The notes below the pieces were generated by a model. That model made no database searches and was not told the DNA's origin. It was given only the letters and a program-made list of their open reading frames with translations. Made by a program: the position numbers and the translations under genes. From Gallionella sp. (GTDB taxonomy: Bacteria; Pseudomonadota; Gammaproteobacteria; Burkholderiales; Gallionellaceae), in contig JAQTTV010000004.1 in NCBI GenBank assembly GCA_028710565.1, forward strand, positions 1-64,000: a stretch of DNA of 64,000 bases, read 5' to 3'. Below, in pieces: positions 1 through 10,275 of this stretch. The stretch's first letter is position 1. Every line of letters begins with the position of its first letter.

Positions 1-1224
1 ATTCATCCAGCTGTTCATGTTCACGCTGCTGACTTTCCTCTTGCTGCTGTGCCATGTGATTAAAGGCCGTCGCTACTTTGCCTATCTCATCTCTACCAAG
101 ATCACCCAGACGAACGGTGGTGTCACCTTGCGCAAAGTGATTGAGTACCGACAGTATCCTCGTCAACGGATGTACGAACCATATTCTGGATAACCACATC
201 CCAACCATTAAAGCGGCGACCAGTGAAATTGCTGCCAGCAGGTAGAGTGCGCGCTGGAAACGAATAACCGAACTCAAAACGGACTCACGCGATGCGATGT
301 TCATCACGATCCAGCGATCCGACTTGTCATTGGCGTTGGGATGAATAATGGCATAAGCCATCACTTGGTCACCTAAGTCTTTCTGAGAACCGTGTTCTTG
401 GTCGGTTGTTGCCAATTTTGCCAACCCCAGCTCTTTAAACAGATTGTCTGGACGATTCAGATCGACCCCCCAAGTCTTCGTGCTATCTTCATGTGACAAA
501 TAATAACCATCTTTATCCGCCATGATAAATTGCCCCAGTGACGCGGTGTCTTTCTTGGGAATCAAGTTCAGCATATGCTGACCTAAGACATTGAGTACCA
601 AGATCCCGCGACGCTGCCCCGCACTGTTAAACACAGGAATGCCAATCCGCATCACAGGCGTGTGTGGTTCGGCAATGCGCCCGCCCTCTCGATTGAGATT
701 GAACGGTGATACATACACTTGTCCTGCGGACAACTTCATGGTTTCAATAAACCAAGGGGCTTGAGCTTGATTCGTCAACTCGGTTTGTGAGGAGGTTTGG
801 GGAATTCCTTCTTTAAAATTCACCCGAAGCATTTCATTGCCATTCTCATCGAGATAGCGCAGCTTGTAATAATAAGGCTTGGCTTTACCAAAGTTTGAGA
901 AAATAATGTCCAGCCGTCCCACCCATGCCTCATAGGTGGAGTTATCTTTCTCATCAATTCCCTTATTATCTCGGGCGCGAATAATGCCCTGTATCGGCGG
1001 GACGGTCACGAGAAAAGTCGCATCCTGCTTGGTCATATCGACGAAAGTTTGGAGATGGGAAGCAACCCCCTGCACCTTGGAAGTCATCGTACTCAGGGCA
1101 TTATTCTCCAGCGTCTCACTGCTATTTGAGTTGGCATAATAGGCAACTACGAGCAAGGGTAATAACGCTGCCAAAGCAACCACGATAATAATTTTATGAC
1201 CAATTGCAAAATCTTTGATTGCCA
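1..1224 (-). CDS. Methyl-accepting chemotaxis-type transducer, dCache + HAMP portion; C-terminus outside the window
   Basis: Open frame on minus strand to the window edge, starting MAIKDFAIGHKIIIVVALAALLPLLVVAYYA; periplasmic Cache-like region, second TM, then HAMP-like HPLTRILSVLNHFAQGDTTVRLGDLGRDEIGKVATAFNHMAQ. Not in ORF list because truncated. Confidence 0.8.
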
Positions 1225-1600
1225 TTTTTAGAATACCCTCGCCTGAATGTATTTATTGTTTTGTGGACGTAATGATATAGCAATATTACAGGTTTTGTTG
1301 GGGAACATAACATGATTAATTGTAGTGATTTTCGTCCTCACAATTCGCGACGCACATCCACTCTAATAAATGAGTAGTTATTCGGTTTCTGTCATTCCTG
1401 CACAAACAACATCGGCAAAACGAAGTGCTAAATCTCCACTTTTGTATGGTTATTGATGTATCCAACACCTCTTGTCCCGACTTGAATGTGTGAAAATCTA
1501 ATGCCGATTCAAAACGGATGCACGCCACTCTCTTTGATATGCTTACGCATATTCGGTTATATTTCGCCCCCTTCTTTATCATTCACAACGGTGCTTTATT

Positions 1601-2554
1601 TTGACTCATTCTGACGTGACACTTTCGGCGCGCAATCTGACGCGACGATTTGGCAATCAAATGGTGATACACGACCTGTCACTGGAGTTGCGACGCGGGG
1701 AGGTATTGGGCTTGCTGGGACACAATGGCGCAGGCAAAAGTACCACGTTGAAAATGCTCACAGGCTGCTTGTCACCCAATAGCGGGGAAATTTCCGTGTG
1801 TGGCTTAGATTTATTGCAAGACGCAAGCAAAGCAAAAGCGCATATCGGCTATTTGCCTGAAACCCCGCCGCTGTATCGTGAACTCAGCGTGCATGATTTT
1901 TTGACCTTTGCGGCAAAATTGCGCGGGATGGCGGGAAAGGATGTCCCCGCTGCGGTCACAGAAACGCAGCAACGTTGTGGTTTGGAATCGGTCAGTCGTA
2001 AATTGATCGGCACATTATCTAAAGGCTATCAACAGCGAGTCGGCATCGCGCAAGCCATTATTCACCGCCCTGCCGTGATCGTGTTGGATGAACCCACCGT
2101 GGGGCTGGATCCTGCGCAAATCCGCGATATTCGGGCGTTGATTCGGGAATTGGGCAATAGCAGCAGCGTGATCCTGTCCACGCATTTGTTGAGTGAAGTC
2201 GAAAACGTGTGTGACCGCGTGGAGATTATGCAGCGCGGCAAGTTGATTTACAGCGACAGCAGCGCGGGGATGAAACATTACAAAGCGGATTCGGGCTTTA
2301 CGCTCACCTTGCGCAATCCGCCGCCCTTAGCCGAAATTGCGAGCATCGCAGGCGTGCAACACGTCGAAGCGATTTCCGCCACGCAATTCCGCATCTTGCA
2401 CACCGCCGAGTCTAACCCCAGCAGCGCGTTGTTGACCTTGGCGACGCAAAATAACTGGCAATTGGAACAACTCACCCCGCTGCACACCTCATTGGAAGAA
2501 GTCTTTATGAAAATCACCGACGCCGAAAGTGCGTTAACAGGAGTTGCGCGATGA
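1601..2554 (+). CDS. ABC transporter ATP-binding protein (ABC-2/GldA-like)
   Basis: Walker A GHNGAGKST, signature LSKGYQQRVGIAQA, Walker B VIVLDEP. Confidence 0.9.
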   Translation: MTHSDVTLSARNLTRRFGNQMVIHDLSLELRRGEVLGLLGHNGAGKSTTLKMLTGCLSPNSGEISVCGLDLLQDASKAKAHIGYLPETPPLYRELSVHDFLTFAAKLRGMAGKDVPAAVTETQQRCGLESVSRKLIGTLSKGYQQRVGIAQAIIHRPAVIVLDEPTVGLDPAQIRDIRALIRELGNSSSVILSTHLLSEVENVCDRVEIMQRGKLIYSDSSAGMKHYKADSGFTLTLRNPPPLAEIASIAGVQHVEAISATQFRILHTAESNPSSALLTLATQNNWQLEQLTPLHTSLEEVFMKITDAESALTGVAR

Positions 2555-3288
2555 TCCGCCTATTAGCGATGCGCGAGCTGCGCAGTTTGTTTTCTCTGCC
2601 CTCCACTTGGTTTATCCTCGCCCTGCTGCAATTTGTATTCGCGTGGTTTTTTCTGGGGCGCACCGAAACCTTTTTAGAAATTCAGCCGCAATTAGCACAA
2701 CTCGCCAATCCACCAGGTGTCACTGCCGTCGTCGCTGTGCCGCTGTTTAACACCCTCGCGCTGTTGTTGATGATGCTCACGCCGCTGTTCACCATGCGCT
2801 TGATCGCCGAAGAACGCCGCAATCAAACCTTCGCCTTGCTACTCTCCGCGCCGATTTCCAGCACGCATATCGTGTTGGGGAAATTTTTGGGGTTGCTGAT
2901 TTTTCTGTTGCTGATGATGGTGACTGTGCCGCTGATGCTCTGGAGTTTAGCCATCGGTACGCATCTGGATCAGGGTTTGATTTTGAGTAATTTAATAGGT
3001 TTGGTGCTGTTAACCACCAGCTATATTGCCATCGGCATCTACTTTTCCGCCCTCACCGCACAACCCATCATCGCCGCCGTCGGCGCACTTGTCACACTGG
3101 TTGGACTCTGGCTGGCCGATATGCTGGCAACTAGCGCAACGTCCCCGTGGCATATTTTATCCCCGCTTTATCACTTTCAAAACTTTAACAGCGGATTACT
3201 AGACAGCCGAGATGCCGCCTTTTTTGTGCTGCTGAGTGCAACGCTACTGATACTTACCGTGCGCAAAGTGCAACAGCGAGCAGACTAA
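2551..3288 (+). CDS. ABC-2 type transporter permease (GldF-like)
   Basis: Overlaps upstream ATPase by 4 nt; multi-TM protein of ABC-2 type. Confidence 0.8.
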   Translation: MIRLLAMRELRSLFSLPSTWFILALLQFVFAWFFLGRTETFLEIQPQLAQLANPPGVTAVVAVPLFNTLALLLMMLTPLFTMRLIAEERRNQTFALLLSAPISSTHIVLGKFLGLLIFLLLMMVTVPLMLWSLAIGTHLDQGLILSNLIGLVLLTTSYIAIGIYFSALTAQPIIAAVGALVTLVGLWLADMLATSATSPWHILSPLYHFQNFNSGLLDSRDAAFFVLLSATLLILTVRKVQQRAD

Positions 3289-3328
3289 AACCTATTGGCA
3301 CAGTGGATTGGCACGCTATTCCAATGCG

Positions 3329-4213
3329 CTATGCGTGTATGGTGCAGAATTGTCTGTCCGCTTCAATCTGAATAGTGGCGTGTTCAATGGCAAACTCATC
3401 GTGCAGTTTTTTTGCCACCAATTGCAAAAAGTCATCGTTTGCGCCGCCATCTGGCATGACGAGATGCACCGTGAGGGCGATTTTTGTGGTGCTGATTGCC
3501 CAGATGTGCAAGTCGTGAATCGCGCTCACGCCCGCCAATGCTGACAAATATGCTTCCACTTGATCCAAGGCGATGGCTTTGGGTACGCCGTCTAAAGACA
3601 GACTCAGCGATTGCCGCAACAATCCCCATGTGCTGAACAAAATCACCAGCGCAATCAACAAACTCATCACTGAATCCAACCAAGTCCAACCCGTCCAGAT
3701 AAATAACGCGCCCGAAACCACCACGCCCAACGAAACCAATGCGTCCGCCGCCATGTGTAAAAAAGCCCCGCGCATATTGAGATCACCCTTGTTACCCGAC
3801 ATAAACAGCCATGCGGTGACTCCGTTGATGACTACCCCCATCGCGGCGACCAGCATGACCGTACTGCCCTGTATCGGCACGGGATGATTGAAGCGGGCAA
3901 TGGCTTCCCACGCAATACCACCGACGGCAATCAGTAAAATCAGCGCATTGAACAACGCTGCCATGATCGTGGCGCGCCCCCAGCCGTAAGTATGTTTGGG
4001 GGTGGGACGCAATCTCGCCAGATATAAACCACCCCATGCCATTAACAATCCCAGCACATCGCTTAAATTGTGTCCCGCATCGGATAGCAAGGCGAGCGAA
4101 TCCGCCTGCCAACCGTAAAACACCTCCACCAGCATAAACAGAATATTCAGCGAGATGCCGATGGAAAACGCACGGTCATCGTGCGCGTGATGGACGTGTT
4201 CGTGGGCAGTCAT
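3329..4213 (-). CDS. Cation diffusion facilitator family transporter (CzcD/ZitB-like)
   Basis: HEHVHHAHDDRAF N-terminus, LLSDAGHNLSDVLG and MAADALVSLGVV motifs typical of CDF. Confidence 0.9.
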   Translation of the reverse strand: MTAHEHVHHAHDDRAFSIGISLNILFMLVEVFYGWQADSLALLSDAGHNLSDVLGLLMAWGGLYLARLRPTPKHTYGWGRATIMAALFNALILLIAVGGIAWEAIARFNHPVPIQGSTVMLVAAMGVVINGVTAWLFMSGNKGDLNMRGAFLHMAADALVSLGVVVSGALFIWTGWTWLDSVMSLLIALVILFSTWGLLRQSLSLSLDGVPKAIALDQVEAYLSALAGVSAIHDLHIWAISTTKIALTVHLVMPDGGANDDFLQLVAKKLHDEFAIEHATIQIEADRQFCTIHA

Positions 4214-4305
4214 GTTGTTTGCAACCCGCTCGGAATTTTGTCTCGACTCGGCACGCTACCCGCATAAACCACTTCGCCATCTACCACGACACTAAGGGTG
4301 GACAT
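4210..4305 (-). pseudogene. C-terminal fragment resembling a thioredoxin-like (Thioredoxin_3/TM0996-type) protein
   Basis: Translation NDSVMSTLSVVVDGEVVYAGSVPSRDKIPSG resembles the conserved family tail GVMSTPALVVDGKVV.AGRVPS; no N-terminal half upstream. Confidence 0.4.
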
Positions 4306-4375
4306 CACACTATCGTTTGAATTCAAAGACCTGCGCGGCTCTGGGCGCAGACCAGTGGAGAGGGGTTAGGCAAAC

Positions 4376-4663
4376 TCATTGGTGTGCAATTGGTTTCTCG
4401 GTAAACAGGTAGTCTTTAAGCTCTTTGGAAAAGGCGGGGTCTTTGCGCCGAATCCACTCTAAAACCATGGCAGCGTGTTCTTTTTCCTCGTCGCGATTGT
4501 GCGCAAGGATTGTCTTGAGGTCTTCATCTTTGCAAGCATCCGCACGCTGGTTGTACCAATCAACGGCTTCCAATTCTTCCATCAATGAAACGATCGCTCG
4601 GTGCATATCTCGCGTATCATCCGATAGCTCCTCAACGGGTTCGTGGTAACCAACACTTGACAT
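4376..4663 (-). CDS. Encapsulated-ferritin (EncFtn)-family ferritin-like protein
   Basis: HRAIVSLMEELEAVDWYNQRADACKDEDLKTILAHNRDEEKEHAAMVLEWIRRKDP closely resembles recalled EncFtn sequences; ends ...FTEKPIAHQ. Confidence 0.85.
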   Translation of the reverse strand: MSSVGYHEPVEELSDDTRDMHRAIVSLMEELEAVDWYNQRADACKDEDLKTILAHNRDEEKEHAAMVLEWIRRKDPAFSKELKDYLFTEKPIAHQ

Positions 4664-5000
4664 TTCATGCTCCTTTTCTTGGATGGGTAATGGTGGTTGT
4701 ACTTAACGAGGCTGTAGAAACCCCCCGTAAGGGGTCGAACAAATATTTTACGAGGTCACTCGCCCCCTCCCAAGGTGGAAACCATCGAATACAGCGCGTT
4801 ATACGAGGTCGATTATTTCTCATTGCGATTCCGATTTTTTGAAATCGAGTTTTTCTACAACTTCAACGTAAAAGTGAGGGGCTACGCGCTTTTGCGGCGT
4901 CGCTTTCGAACGCAAGGTTAGGCTGTTTTTCCATTTAAAAACAATTAAATTGTATATGAATAGAGCTTGATCACATTTATTTTATGTAATTGACTTATTG

Positions 5001-5231
5001 TTAAGCTCGGCCTGTGCCGTTGCAACAACTACATTTTTGACCCGCTGGACCAAGAACCGTGTTTACGCTGGACTCATTAGCAATCGATACATTTTTTTGC
5101 AATACCTGCTTTACCGTGACCTCGTATCTATGATTTGTAGATTCGTCAAAAATATACGATGTATACGGTAGCGTATCTTCAGAGATAACTTCACGTACAA
5201 AACGCTCAACAATTTTCATATTCACGGCCAT
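5001..5231 (-). CDS. Hypothetical small protein with C-terminal CSCCNGTGRA putative zinc-binding tail
   Basis: 76-aa ORF adjacent and co-oriented with 5250..5699. Confidence 0.5.
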   Translation of the reverse strand: MAVNMKIVERFVREVISEDTLPYTSYIFDESTNHRYEVTVKQVLQKNVSIANESSVNTVLGPAGQKCSCCNGTGRA

Positions 5232-5249
5232 TTCATTTCTCCTCTGGAT

Positions 5250-5699
5250 TTAATTGGGAATCTTGTCACTATTTAAATGCTCACGCTTTAACTTCTCATA
5301 AAAACTCGAAGCTGCACGAGCCTCAAGTAATAAGTCGTCCCCTGATTTTTCAAGCCCAGGAAGTTTCTTACAAGAAGAAATTGATCGATAAAGTGTTATG
5401 AAGTCATGTCGGAAAGTGCGTTTGATTACACTTTCGTCAACCATTTCACCTTCACAGCATAGTGCCACCAACTCTAACGTGTTTACAGCCTTAATGATGT
5501 CTGGAATTACTGGCTTCTCAGGATCAATTGCGTTTAATGTAGAAATATATTCCCAGAGCGGAACCAACAATTGCCTTTGTGATAGCAATTGCTGATTGCG
5601 ATGAACATGATACGCAATCCATATTCCAAGTGAAGCAGCAACCGCAGAAATAAGCCCTGCAATGGCGGACACGATAGTAGAAATATCTGTTGGACTCAT
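5250..5699 (-). CDS. Hypothetical protein with N-terminal membrane anchor
   Basis: 149-aa ORF, hydrophobic N-terminus SAIAGLISAVAASLGIWIAYHV. Confidence 0.5.
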   Translation of the reverse strand: MSPTDISTIVSAIAGLISAVAASLGIWIAYHVHRNQQLLSQRQLLVPLWEYISTLNAIDPEKPVIPDIIKAVNTLELVALCCEGEMVDESVIKRTFRHDFITLYRSISSCKKLPGLEKSGDDLLLEARAASSFYEKLKREHLNSDKIPN

Positions 5700-6050
5700 G
5701 CTTAGCGTTCCTCAACATATTGTTTTATAGGCAGGTATTTTTGTAAAACAAGGCGGGCATTTTTTAATCATGGTAGATATCAAACCACTTTAGCTACCAC
5801 TTGAAGTCATCCTCAACAGCGCGTTGTGTACGACTGCCCGCAGCGCAATCTAATGCGGACAGGATTAAACGCCTTATCCCCTTCCTTGGCAAGCGTTATT
5901 CAAACTTGCCATTTCATTTTATAAATTTAAGTCATGCTGGTTTGACAGCGCGTCCTCAAGCTGACTAGAGCCACAATATTTTCTGCATCAGAAAAGTAAA
6001 GTGGTTCTATGTGATTTACAGTGGGTGAAACTAGACTCCCTCCCCTTCAA

Positions 6051-6344
6051 GGCATAGGTATCTACACAACTTTGTTCCCTCACCCTAGCAGGGGGAGGGT
6101 TAGGGTGGGGGTAGAATTTCATTTAAAAACAACATGCTTCATAATTTGTAGGGGGCGCGTTGCACATGCCCTTGTCTGGATGCAATTCGCTCCGTCGGCG
6201 TACCCTCTCCCCCTGCCCCTCTCCCACAAGTGGGCGAGGGGAGTCTGGGTTCAAATCCAGACATTCGGATATTGTTGTTTTTGAATGAAAAGTTTAATAC
6301 ACCCTTATTCCAAAATGATTGAAAGTTGTGTAGATACCTATGCC
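6051..6344 (+). mobile_element. 294-bp MITE-like element, copy 1
   Basis: 23-bp perfect terminal inverted repeats GGCATAGGTATCTACACAACTTT; flanked by direct TTCAA/TTCAA; identical by eye to reverse complement of 10376..10669. Confidence 0.75.
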
Positions 6345-6376
6345 TTCAAGGGGAGGGCTGGGGTGGGGATGGGGTA
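6345..6376 (+). repeat. Left arm of 32-bp perfect inverted repeat flanking the DUF559 gene
   Basis: ttcaaggggagggctggggtggggatggggta; exact reverse complement at 6741..6772. Confidence 0.85.
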
Positions 6377-6379
6377 GAG

Positions 6380-6805
6380 ATGAAGGCTCAAACAAACAGC
6401 ACAATCATCGGCAGGCAGCTTCAGCGAACACTGCGCTGCCACATGACCGATGCGGAAATGCGGTTATGGCGACGACTACGCAGTCGGCAACTCGCGATCT
6501 GTAAATTCCGCCGCCAACATCCATACTTGGATTACGTGTTGGATTTTGTCTGTCTGGAAAAGTGCTTGATTGTTGAGGTAGATGGCGGGCAGCACTTAGA
6601 AAACGAGAGAGATCAAGCACGAGACTGGCGTTTACAGGAAGCTGGATTTCGTGTATTGCGGTTCTGGAACAACCAGGTTTTGCAAGAAACGGATGCGGTG
6701 GTCGAGGCTATCTGGATAGCTTTACAGAACGAGGCGGTTATACCCCATCCCCACCCCAGCCCTCCCCTTGAAGGGGAGGGAGATTGCTCACTTGTGCCAC
6801 GATGA
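6380..6805 (+). CDS. DUF559 domain protein (Vsr/very-short-patch-repair endonuclease-like)
   Basis: MTDAEMRLWRRLRSRQLAICKFRRQHPYLDYVLDFVCLEKCLIVEVDGGQH...RDWRLQEAGFRVLRFWNNQV; start set to ATG 6380 inside the longer ORF. Confidence 0.85.
   Translation: MKAQTNSTIIGRQLQRTLRCHMTDAEMRLWRRLRSRQLAICKFRRQHPYLDYVLDFVCLEKCLIVEVDGGQHLENERDQARDWRLQEAGFRVLRFWNNQVLQETDAVVEAIWIALQNEAVIPHPHPSPPLEGEGDCSLVPR
6741..6772 (-). repeat. Right arm of 32-bp inverted repeat flanking DUF559
   Basis: taccccatccccaccccagccctccccttgaa; overlaps the 3' end of the ORF (PHPHPSPPLEGEG). Confidence 0.85.
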
Positions 6806-6886
6806 CCCACTATGATTCACATAGAGCCAGAAAAAAGTTTAGGTTGAGTTTTACTTGGTCGGTGACTCGTGCAATCCGCGCGCCAG

Positions 6887-6915
6887 AAAAAAGGGGCATC
6901 CATGTAAGATGCCCC
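6887..6915 (-). terminator. Rho-independent terminator downstream of aioA
   Basis: Minus strand GGGGCATC-TTACATG-GATGCCCC followed by TTTTTT. Confidence 0.75.
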
Positions 6916-6945
6916 CTCGTTAACTACAGATAAAGAATTTTGCTA

Positions 6946-9426
6946 TTAAGCGGTGTATAAACGGCTTTTGAAGCTGACGGTCTTGGTGTAGTCACCCTTG
7001 CCCACGCGGCGTAGGTTGGCCCAAGTACCCTTGTAGTGTGGAATGACATTGCGATCCACGGCTTCGGTCGCCACATCGCCCATTACGCCGTTGAAATGCC
7101 CGAACTGCATGAACACTTGATTGCGTTTGATGGTGGGTACAATGTAAGCCATCGCGTAGGTGGAACCATAGTCGTTGACAACTTCGATGATGTCTCCGTT
7201 GGCGAAGCCAAGTTCCTGTGCATCTTGTGGGTTAAGCTCCAGCGGCGGCATCGGCCAACGCGCTTTGGCGGTTGCAGCTTCGCCCGTGACACCGACTTCT
7301 TCGTGGAACATGGTCTGCCAAACTTCGTTGATTCGACCATTATTGATCCAGAAGCGATACTTATCTTTCTGCGCTTGTACAGGCTTGAATAGACCCTTCC
7401 ATGGCGAGGACTTGAACTGCGCTAGACCGTCACTGGTACCGAATTTGTCGGTGTAGAGCATTTCAGTGCCGATCAACTTGCCTGCCTTCACTTCCTTGAT
7501 GGGCAGTTGCACGCCGTTGTTACCCGCCGCTGCCAATAAGGCATAGGATGCCAAATTGCCCGTATCGCCCCCTTGGCTGTGAATTTCGCCCCCCACATCA
7601 TTTTTTCCCAACAGTCCGAAGCCATCCTTAAAGGCATCTTCTTCTGTCTTCCACTCGAAGCCTTTGAAGCGATCCGCCATTTTGGCATTGCCTTCTGCCG
7701 TGTACATTGCCTTCAGGGTGTTGGCAATATCGGCCGCGATCAAGCAATCTGGTTTGGCGGAACCTGGTGCATCCAAGAATTTTTGTGTCAAACGCAGACG
7801 GCGTTCACCATTCATGGAGGTCAGATTCATTTCGCCCGACTGCGCGGCGGGCAACATCAGATGCGCCACATTTGCAATCATGGTGGGATAGATATTGATG
7901 TTGACCACGAATAACCCGCCCTTGTTGGCGACCGCATCGTAAATCACCTCCACCATTTGTGCGGTTGTTGCACCACGATTTTTGCGCATGGCTTCTTTGA
8001 CGATGTTCGCCCGTCGTGTCACCACATTGCGGAATTCTTCTGCATTGCAAGTGGATTGGAACGGACTGACCGCCCACGCGGTGTAAACCATGCCCTTGCC
8101 CGCGATGATTTCCTGATCGTTGTACAGCTTTTCGCCCGTCGGGTGGGGCGGACGCGCATAGCCTTCTTGGTGACCACCCATGCGCACACATCCCGTGCCG
8201 CGACGACCACCCACGTTGTGCGTGGCAAGCACCACATCCAACAATGAAGATTGAATCGCGTAGTTATCGTTACCCCAGATAATGCCCTTTTCATAGGCGT
8301 GCATGGTGCGCTTCATTTTGCCGCCTGCTTTGGGTTTGTATGCCCATTCAGCCGCTTTTTTCAGCTTATCCACTGACACCCCCGTGATCTGGCTGCACGC
8401 TTCCAAGCTCATTTGGTTGTCCGCAGCGGCTTGATCAAAACCTTTGGTGCGCTTAGCAATGAAGTCGCGGTCAATCCAGCCTTGGGCGATCACATACGTG
8501 AACAGACCATTGAATAACGCCACGTCAGTGCCTGGCAGAATATCCAGATGCAGCACATTGTCAGTCGATGTTGCTTCGCAGATGCTGATGGTGCTGGTCT
8601 TACGCGGATCCACAAAAATGAACTTGGTATCGACAATCTCTTCGCCTGCGTCAAAAAATTTCTTCTTCTTGTCGGCCGTACTGCCCGTCAGATTCGGCAT
8701 CCAGTGATAGAGGAAATAATTGCTTTGTGTTTCATAGGAGTTGCAACCAATCGCCATGATGCAATCCGACAACTGAGCATCTTCATAGGAGTTGTTCAAT
8801 TCCATAATGCCCATGTCACGGGTGGCGTGGCATTCGGAGTTGTAAGACGGGCGATTGTGGATACGCACCAACGGCGTTTGCAAGGCGGTGAACATCAGCT
8901 TGCCCGCCCCCCAAGTATTCTCAAAACCACCGCCTGCCCCACCGTGATCGGCACTATCAAAAGCCAGTTCACGAGGCCCTTTGTTGTCCAGCACTTTTTT
9001 GGTCACGCCCGCATAGAGTGCCAAGGCTTGATTCCAATCGGTTTCCAACCATTGCTCACCCGTATGCACTTTAGGTTGCAACAAACGCGCGCCATCATTG
9101 CCCAAGTAGCTTGCCATGTGCAAACCACGGTAGGAGCCGCCGCCCTGATTCACCGTACAGGCATTGTCTGGCACAATCAGCACGTTATGGCTGCTGCCAT
9201 CCTTGTCCGTCACCACGGTTTGCTGTGCTTGAGTCAGGATGGTCTTAAACGCGGGGATTTGTTTGTGGAAATCCAGCTTGAGCGCGTTCTGTGCAGGGGC
9301 TTTGCCGCCCTCTTTGTTTGCAGGCCATTTATAGGCGTGATAACCACAGCCCACGATGCAAAAGTGGCAAGTCAGGTTGGTTTTTTGAGCGTCAGCGGGT
9401 GGTAGTATGATGCGATCTTTAGACAT
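6946..9426 (-). CDS. aioA: Arsenite oxidase large molybdopterin subunit
   Basis: [22 protein letters not shown] 3Fe-4S motif; length and sequence consistent with AioA; preceded by Rieske aioB. Confidence 0.95.
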   Translation of the reverse strand: MSKDRIILPPADAQKTNLTCHFCIVGCGYHAYKWPANKEGGKAPAQNALKLDFHKQIPAFKTILTQAQQTVVTDKDGSSHNVLIVPDNACTVNQGGGSYRGLHMASYLGNDGARLLQPKVHTGEQWLETDWNQALALYAGVTKKVLDNKGPRELAFDSADHGGAGGGFENTWGAGKLMFTALQTPLVRIHNRPSYNSECHATRDMGIMELNNSYEDAQLSDCIMAIGCNSYETQSNYFLYHWMPNLTGSTADKKKKFFDAGEEIVDTKFIFVDPRKTSTISICEATSTDNVLHLDILPGTDVALFNGLFTYVIAQGWIDRDFIAKRTKGFDQAAADNQMSLEACSQITGVSVDKLKKAAEWAYKPKAGGKMKRTMHAYEKGIIWGNDNYAIQSSLLDVVLATHNVGGRRGTGCVRMGGHQEGYARPPHPTGEKLYNDQEIIAGKGMVYTAWAVSPFQSTCNAEEFRNVVTRRANIVKEAMRKNRGATTAQMVEVIYDAVANKGGLFVVNINIYPTMIANVAHLMLPAAQSGEMNLTSMNGERRLRLTQKFLDAPGSAKPDCLIAADIANTLKAMYTAEGNAKMADRFKGFEWKTEEDAFKDGFGLLGKNDVGGEIHSQGGDTGNLASYALLAAAGNNGVQLPIKEVKAGKLIGTEMLYTDKFGTSDGLAQFKSSPWKGLFKPVQAQKDKYRFWINNGRINEVWQTMFHEEVGVTGEAATAKARWPMPPLELNPQDAQELGFANGDIIEVVNDYGSTYAMAYIVPTIKRNQVFMQFGHFNGVMGDVATEAVDRNVIPHYKGTWANLRRVGKGDYTKTVSFKSRLYTA

Positions 9427-9437
9427 TATTTTCTCCC

Positions 9438-9956
9438 TTACAGAATGTTAGCTTGACGGCCATAAATCAGACCATCCACCGCCACGGCGGCAACAGAATC
9501 GGTTCTCGCGTCATACTCAAGCACGATTTGCGGCAATTTTGTGGGTGCTTGCCCGCAAATAACTTGCCCCTGTTTCTCGGCATCAAACATGCTGTAATGG
9601 CACGGACATTTGAATTTTTTCTCGTTGCCGTCATAGGAAACGGGGCAGCCTTGATGGGTACATTGAATGCTGTAAGCGACGATGTCCTGGTTCGGACCTA
9701 CCCCGCCAGGGGTTGCTTGTCCAAGCTTGACTGCGATACAAGGGCTGCCTGCATCTGGGTAAGCAAAATCGTGTGCCTCGTTGAGCTTCATGCCTTTCGA
9801 AGTGGCGATCGTTTTACGCGGGTAAGCCAGTGTTGCGTTGGTCTGGTGGCTGCTCGCAGGGGCAGCCGATGCCACACCACTCACCACCATCCCCACCCCA
9901 GCCGCCACGCCGCCGCTGACCTTGAAAAAATCTCGCCGAGATACCGTTTCGCTCAT
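9438..9956 (-). CDS. aioB: Arsenite oxidase small Rieske subunit, Tat signal
   Basis: SRRDFFK Tat motif; CTHQGC and CPCH Rieske motifs; upstream of aioA. Confidence 0.95.
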   Translation of the reverse strand: MSETVSRRDFFKVSGGVAAGVGMVVSGVASAAPASSHQTNATLAYPRKTIATSKGMKLNEAHDFAYPDAGSPCIAVKLGQATPGGVGPNQDIVAYSIQCTHQGCPVSYDGNEKKFKCPCHYSMFDAEKQGQVICGQAPTKLPQIVLEYDARTDSVAAVAVDGLIYGRQANIL

Positions 9957-10002
9957 GATCCCACTCCTTCTTTGTGTGTTGTGAATGCTATTTTTTAATC
10001 AC

Positions 10003-10018
10003 AGCAATTATCATACCA
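10003..10018 (-). promoter_or_regulatory. Putative sigma-54 promoter of aioBA
   Basis: Minus strand TGGTATGATAATTGCT against TGGCAYR-N4-TTGCW; about 47 nt before aioB start. Confidence 0.65.
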
Positions 10019-10275
10019 AATGAAATTATCCCTGCCATGCGTCCCATTATTTTAAAATTAGCATATAAATATACTTGTAAATCATGCTATTGCTTAAAAA
10101 TATCGCACATGCTGATTTTTCATTCTCTGATTTAAACAGCGTCCTTTTGAATTTAGGCGAGCTGCCCTGCGCCGCATCATTACCATCTCGTAATGTTTTC
10201 CAAAGCCAGTGGGCGGTCTAGCGGCAAGTAGTAGCGTATAAGTAATCGTGCATTTTGCATCTGACCAAATCAACC

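Noticed and set aside
4305-4376. Searched for an encapsulin-targeting LTVGSL-like tail or frameshift downstream of EncFtn
   Set aside because: No such peptide visible in the frames inspected
4705-4870. gaggctgtagaaacccc ... gagtttttctacaac as a possible small IS-like element
   Set aside because: Ends only partly match and no target duplication could be recognised
6231-6265. tRNA T-arm-like ctgggttcaaatccag inside the 294-bp element
   Set aside because: No acceptor, D or anticodon arms in either copy; likely a chance palindrome of the MITE
8548-9405. 285-aa antisense ORF within aioA
   Set aside because: Fully overlaps strongly supported aioA; a codon-bias shadow ORF
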